Of a stretch of DNA of 64,000 nt, positions 63,258-64,000 are shown one piece after another. The stretch comes from Sphingomonas liriopis (GTDB lineage Bacteria > Pseudomonadota > Alphaproteobacteria > Sphingomonadales > Sphingomonadaceae), in contig NZ_JAMLDY010000005.1 of the NCBI RefSeq assembly GCF_024211255.1, positions 1 to 64,000 of the forward strand, in the 5' to 3' direction. The notes under the pieces were generated by a model. It worked only from the letters and a program-made list of their open reading frames with translations, made no database searches and was not told the DNA's origin. The position numbers and the translations under genes are program-made. The stretch's first letter is position 1. Each line of letters opens with the position of its first letter.

Positions 63258-64000
63258 ATGACGCGTGACGAGCTGGCGATCTTCGATAGCGAGGCGGTGC
63301 GCGCCGGCCTGCCCTATCGCGACTGCATCCATGTGGTGCGCGAGGCGATGCAGGCGCTGTCCGCCGGCACCACCCGCCAGCTGCTGCGCACGATGCTGTC
63401 GCTGGGGCCGGGCCGCACTTTCGCGCAGATGCCCGGCGCATTGGGCGAACGCGATATGTTCGGGACCAAGACGATCAGCGTCTTCGCCGACCCACAATCC
63501 CCCGGCAAACGCCGCCACCGCGGGCTGGTCGTGCTGTTCGAACCCTCCGAAGGCCGCCCGGTCGCGATCGCCGATGCCGAGGAGATCACCCACATCCGCA
63601 CCGCCGCCGCCAGCGCGGTCGCGACCGACGCGCTCGCCCGCGCCGATGCCTCCACGCTGCTGATCGTCGGCACCGGGGGGCAAGCGCACACCCACCTCCA
63701 CGCACTGCCGCTGGTTCGCCGCTTCGATCGCATTCTGATCTGGGGCCGCTCGCCGGACAGGGCCGATGCGCTGGTCGCCGCCTTCCCCGACCTGCCCTGC
63801 GAACGCGCCGACGACCTGGAGGCCGCCACCCGCGCCGCCGACGTCGTCTGCACGCTGACCACCGCGGCGCAGCCCGTGATCCTCGGCGACTGGGTCCGGC
63901 CCGGCTGCCACGTCAACCTCGTCGGATCGAGCGGCCCCGGCCCGGTCGAGGTCGATAGCGCGCTCGTCGTGAAAAGCCGCTACATCGCGGACAGCACCGC
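63258..64000 (+). CDS. Ornithine cyclodeaminase / mu-crystallin family protein (runs off the right edge)
   Basis: ATG 63258 (AGGA just upstream) opens a frame of 247 codons that is still open at the window end. The product has the family start (AVRAGLPYRDCIHVVREAMQ) and the dinucleotide fold LLIVGTGGQAHTHLHALPLV. GRPVAIADAEEITHIRTAAA, with the conserved T-x-x-R-T-A-A-A motif, precedes it. Members act as ornithine cyclodeaminase, ketimine reductase or alanine dehydrogenase. Divergent from an Lrp-type regulator, so amino-acid control is likely. The last ~70 residues are missing. Confidence 0.9.
   Translation, partial: MTRDELAIFDSEAVRAGLPYRDCIHVVREAMQALSAGTTRQLLRTMLSLGPGRTFAQMPGALGERDMFGTKTISVFADPQSPGKRRHRGLVVLFEPSEGRPVAIADAEEITHIRTAAASAVATDALARADASTLLIVGTGGQAHTHLHALPLVRRFDRILIWGRSPDRADALVAAFPDLPCERADDLEAATRAADVVCTLTTAAQPVILGDWVRPGCHVNLVGSSGPGPVEVDSALVVKSRYIADST

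Overview
The window looks like chromosomal DNA of a sphingomonad (Alphaproteobacteria, Sphingomonas or a close relative). The basis is the very high G+C and third-position G/C bias, the alphaproteobacterial split F-type ATP synthase Fo operon (atpI-atpB-atpE-b'-b without F1 genes), a TonB-dependent receptor paired with aromatic-catabolism genes, small EF-hand secreted proteins, and many dispersed palindromic repeats. The species assignment is inference; no rRNA gene was seen in the window. No tRNA gene, CRISPR array or phage module was recognised.

Layout. 1-560: truncated 3' end of an IS110-family transposase. 655-4796: a convergent pair, a PMT-type glycosyltransferase facing a dolichyl-phosphate-mannose-synthase-like GT2/GtrA protein that follows recO and leuB. 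5031-12337: FemAB-like acyltransferase plus deacetylase, a 1080-residue DUF3857/transglutaminase/TPR protein, and uvrC. 12566-16235: a small exported protein, the SMR exporter gdx/sugE, and the ATP synthase Fo operon. 16625-21151: ydbH-ynbE-ydbL (predicted intermembrane lipid transport) and radC. 21449-31891: EF-hand proteins, purB, a thioredoxin-fold protein, a TM2 protein, dnaK-dnaJ, a copper chaperone, a GntR remnant and a UbiB-family kinase. 32109-40685: a tandem-HTH protein, two exported proteins of unknown function, an aldo/keto reductase with divergent LysR regulator, and a large hybrid histidine kinase.

40708-46348 is an accessory island of small exported or membrane-anchored proteins around a two-component system (hybrid kinase plus LuxR-type regulator). 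Three of the exported-protein genes carry the same 14-bp dyad, TGCCTAWAMMGGCA, 56-59 nt ahead of their start codons. This suggests an uncharacterised envelope or secretion regulon.

46379-60587 is a catabolic cluster. A leftward ten-gene run (TonB receptor, GntR regulator, FAD monooxygenase, quinone oxidoreductase-like, MFS transporter, FAH-family hydrolase, VOC/extradiol-type protein, GST, 3-oxoacid CoA-transferase A and B) is joined mostly by 4-nt start/stop overlaps. It diverges from a VanA-like Rieske oxygenase and a PDH-E1/transketolase-like TPP enzyme. The intergenic region has two identical perfect 12-bp palindromes (ATGGCATGCCAT), one over each predicted promoter, likely operators for the GntR protein. 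The substrate is not identifiable from sequence; a methoxylated or hydroxylated aromatic compound fits. The window closes with an M61-like peptidase, an Lrp/AsnC regulator and the start of an ornithine-cyclodeaminase-family gene.

Intergenic space is rich in repeated palindromes. At least three families are present in several copies (CGTCACCCCGGAC..., CCTCCCCGGCACGGGGAGG..., GCCTGTCGAAGGGC...), along with single MITE-like elements.
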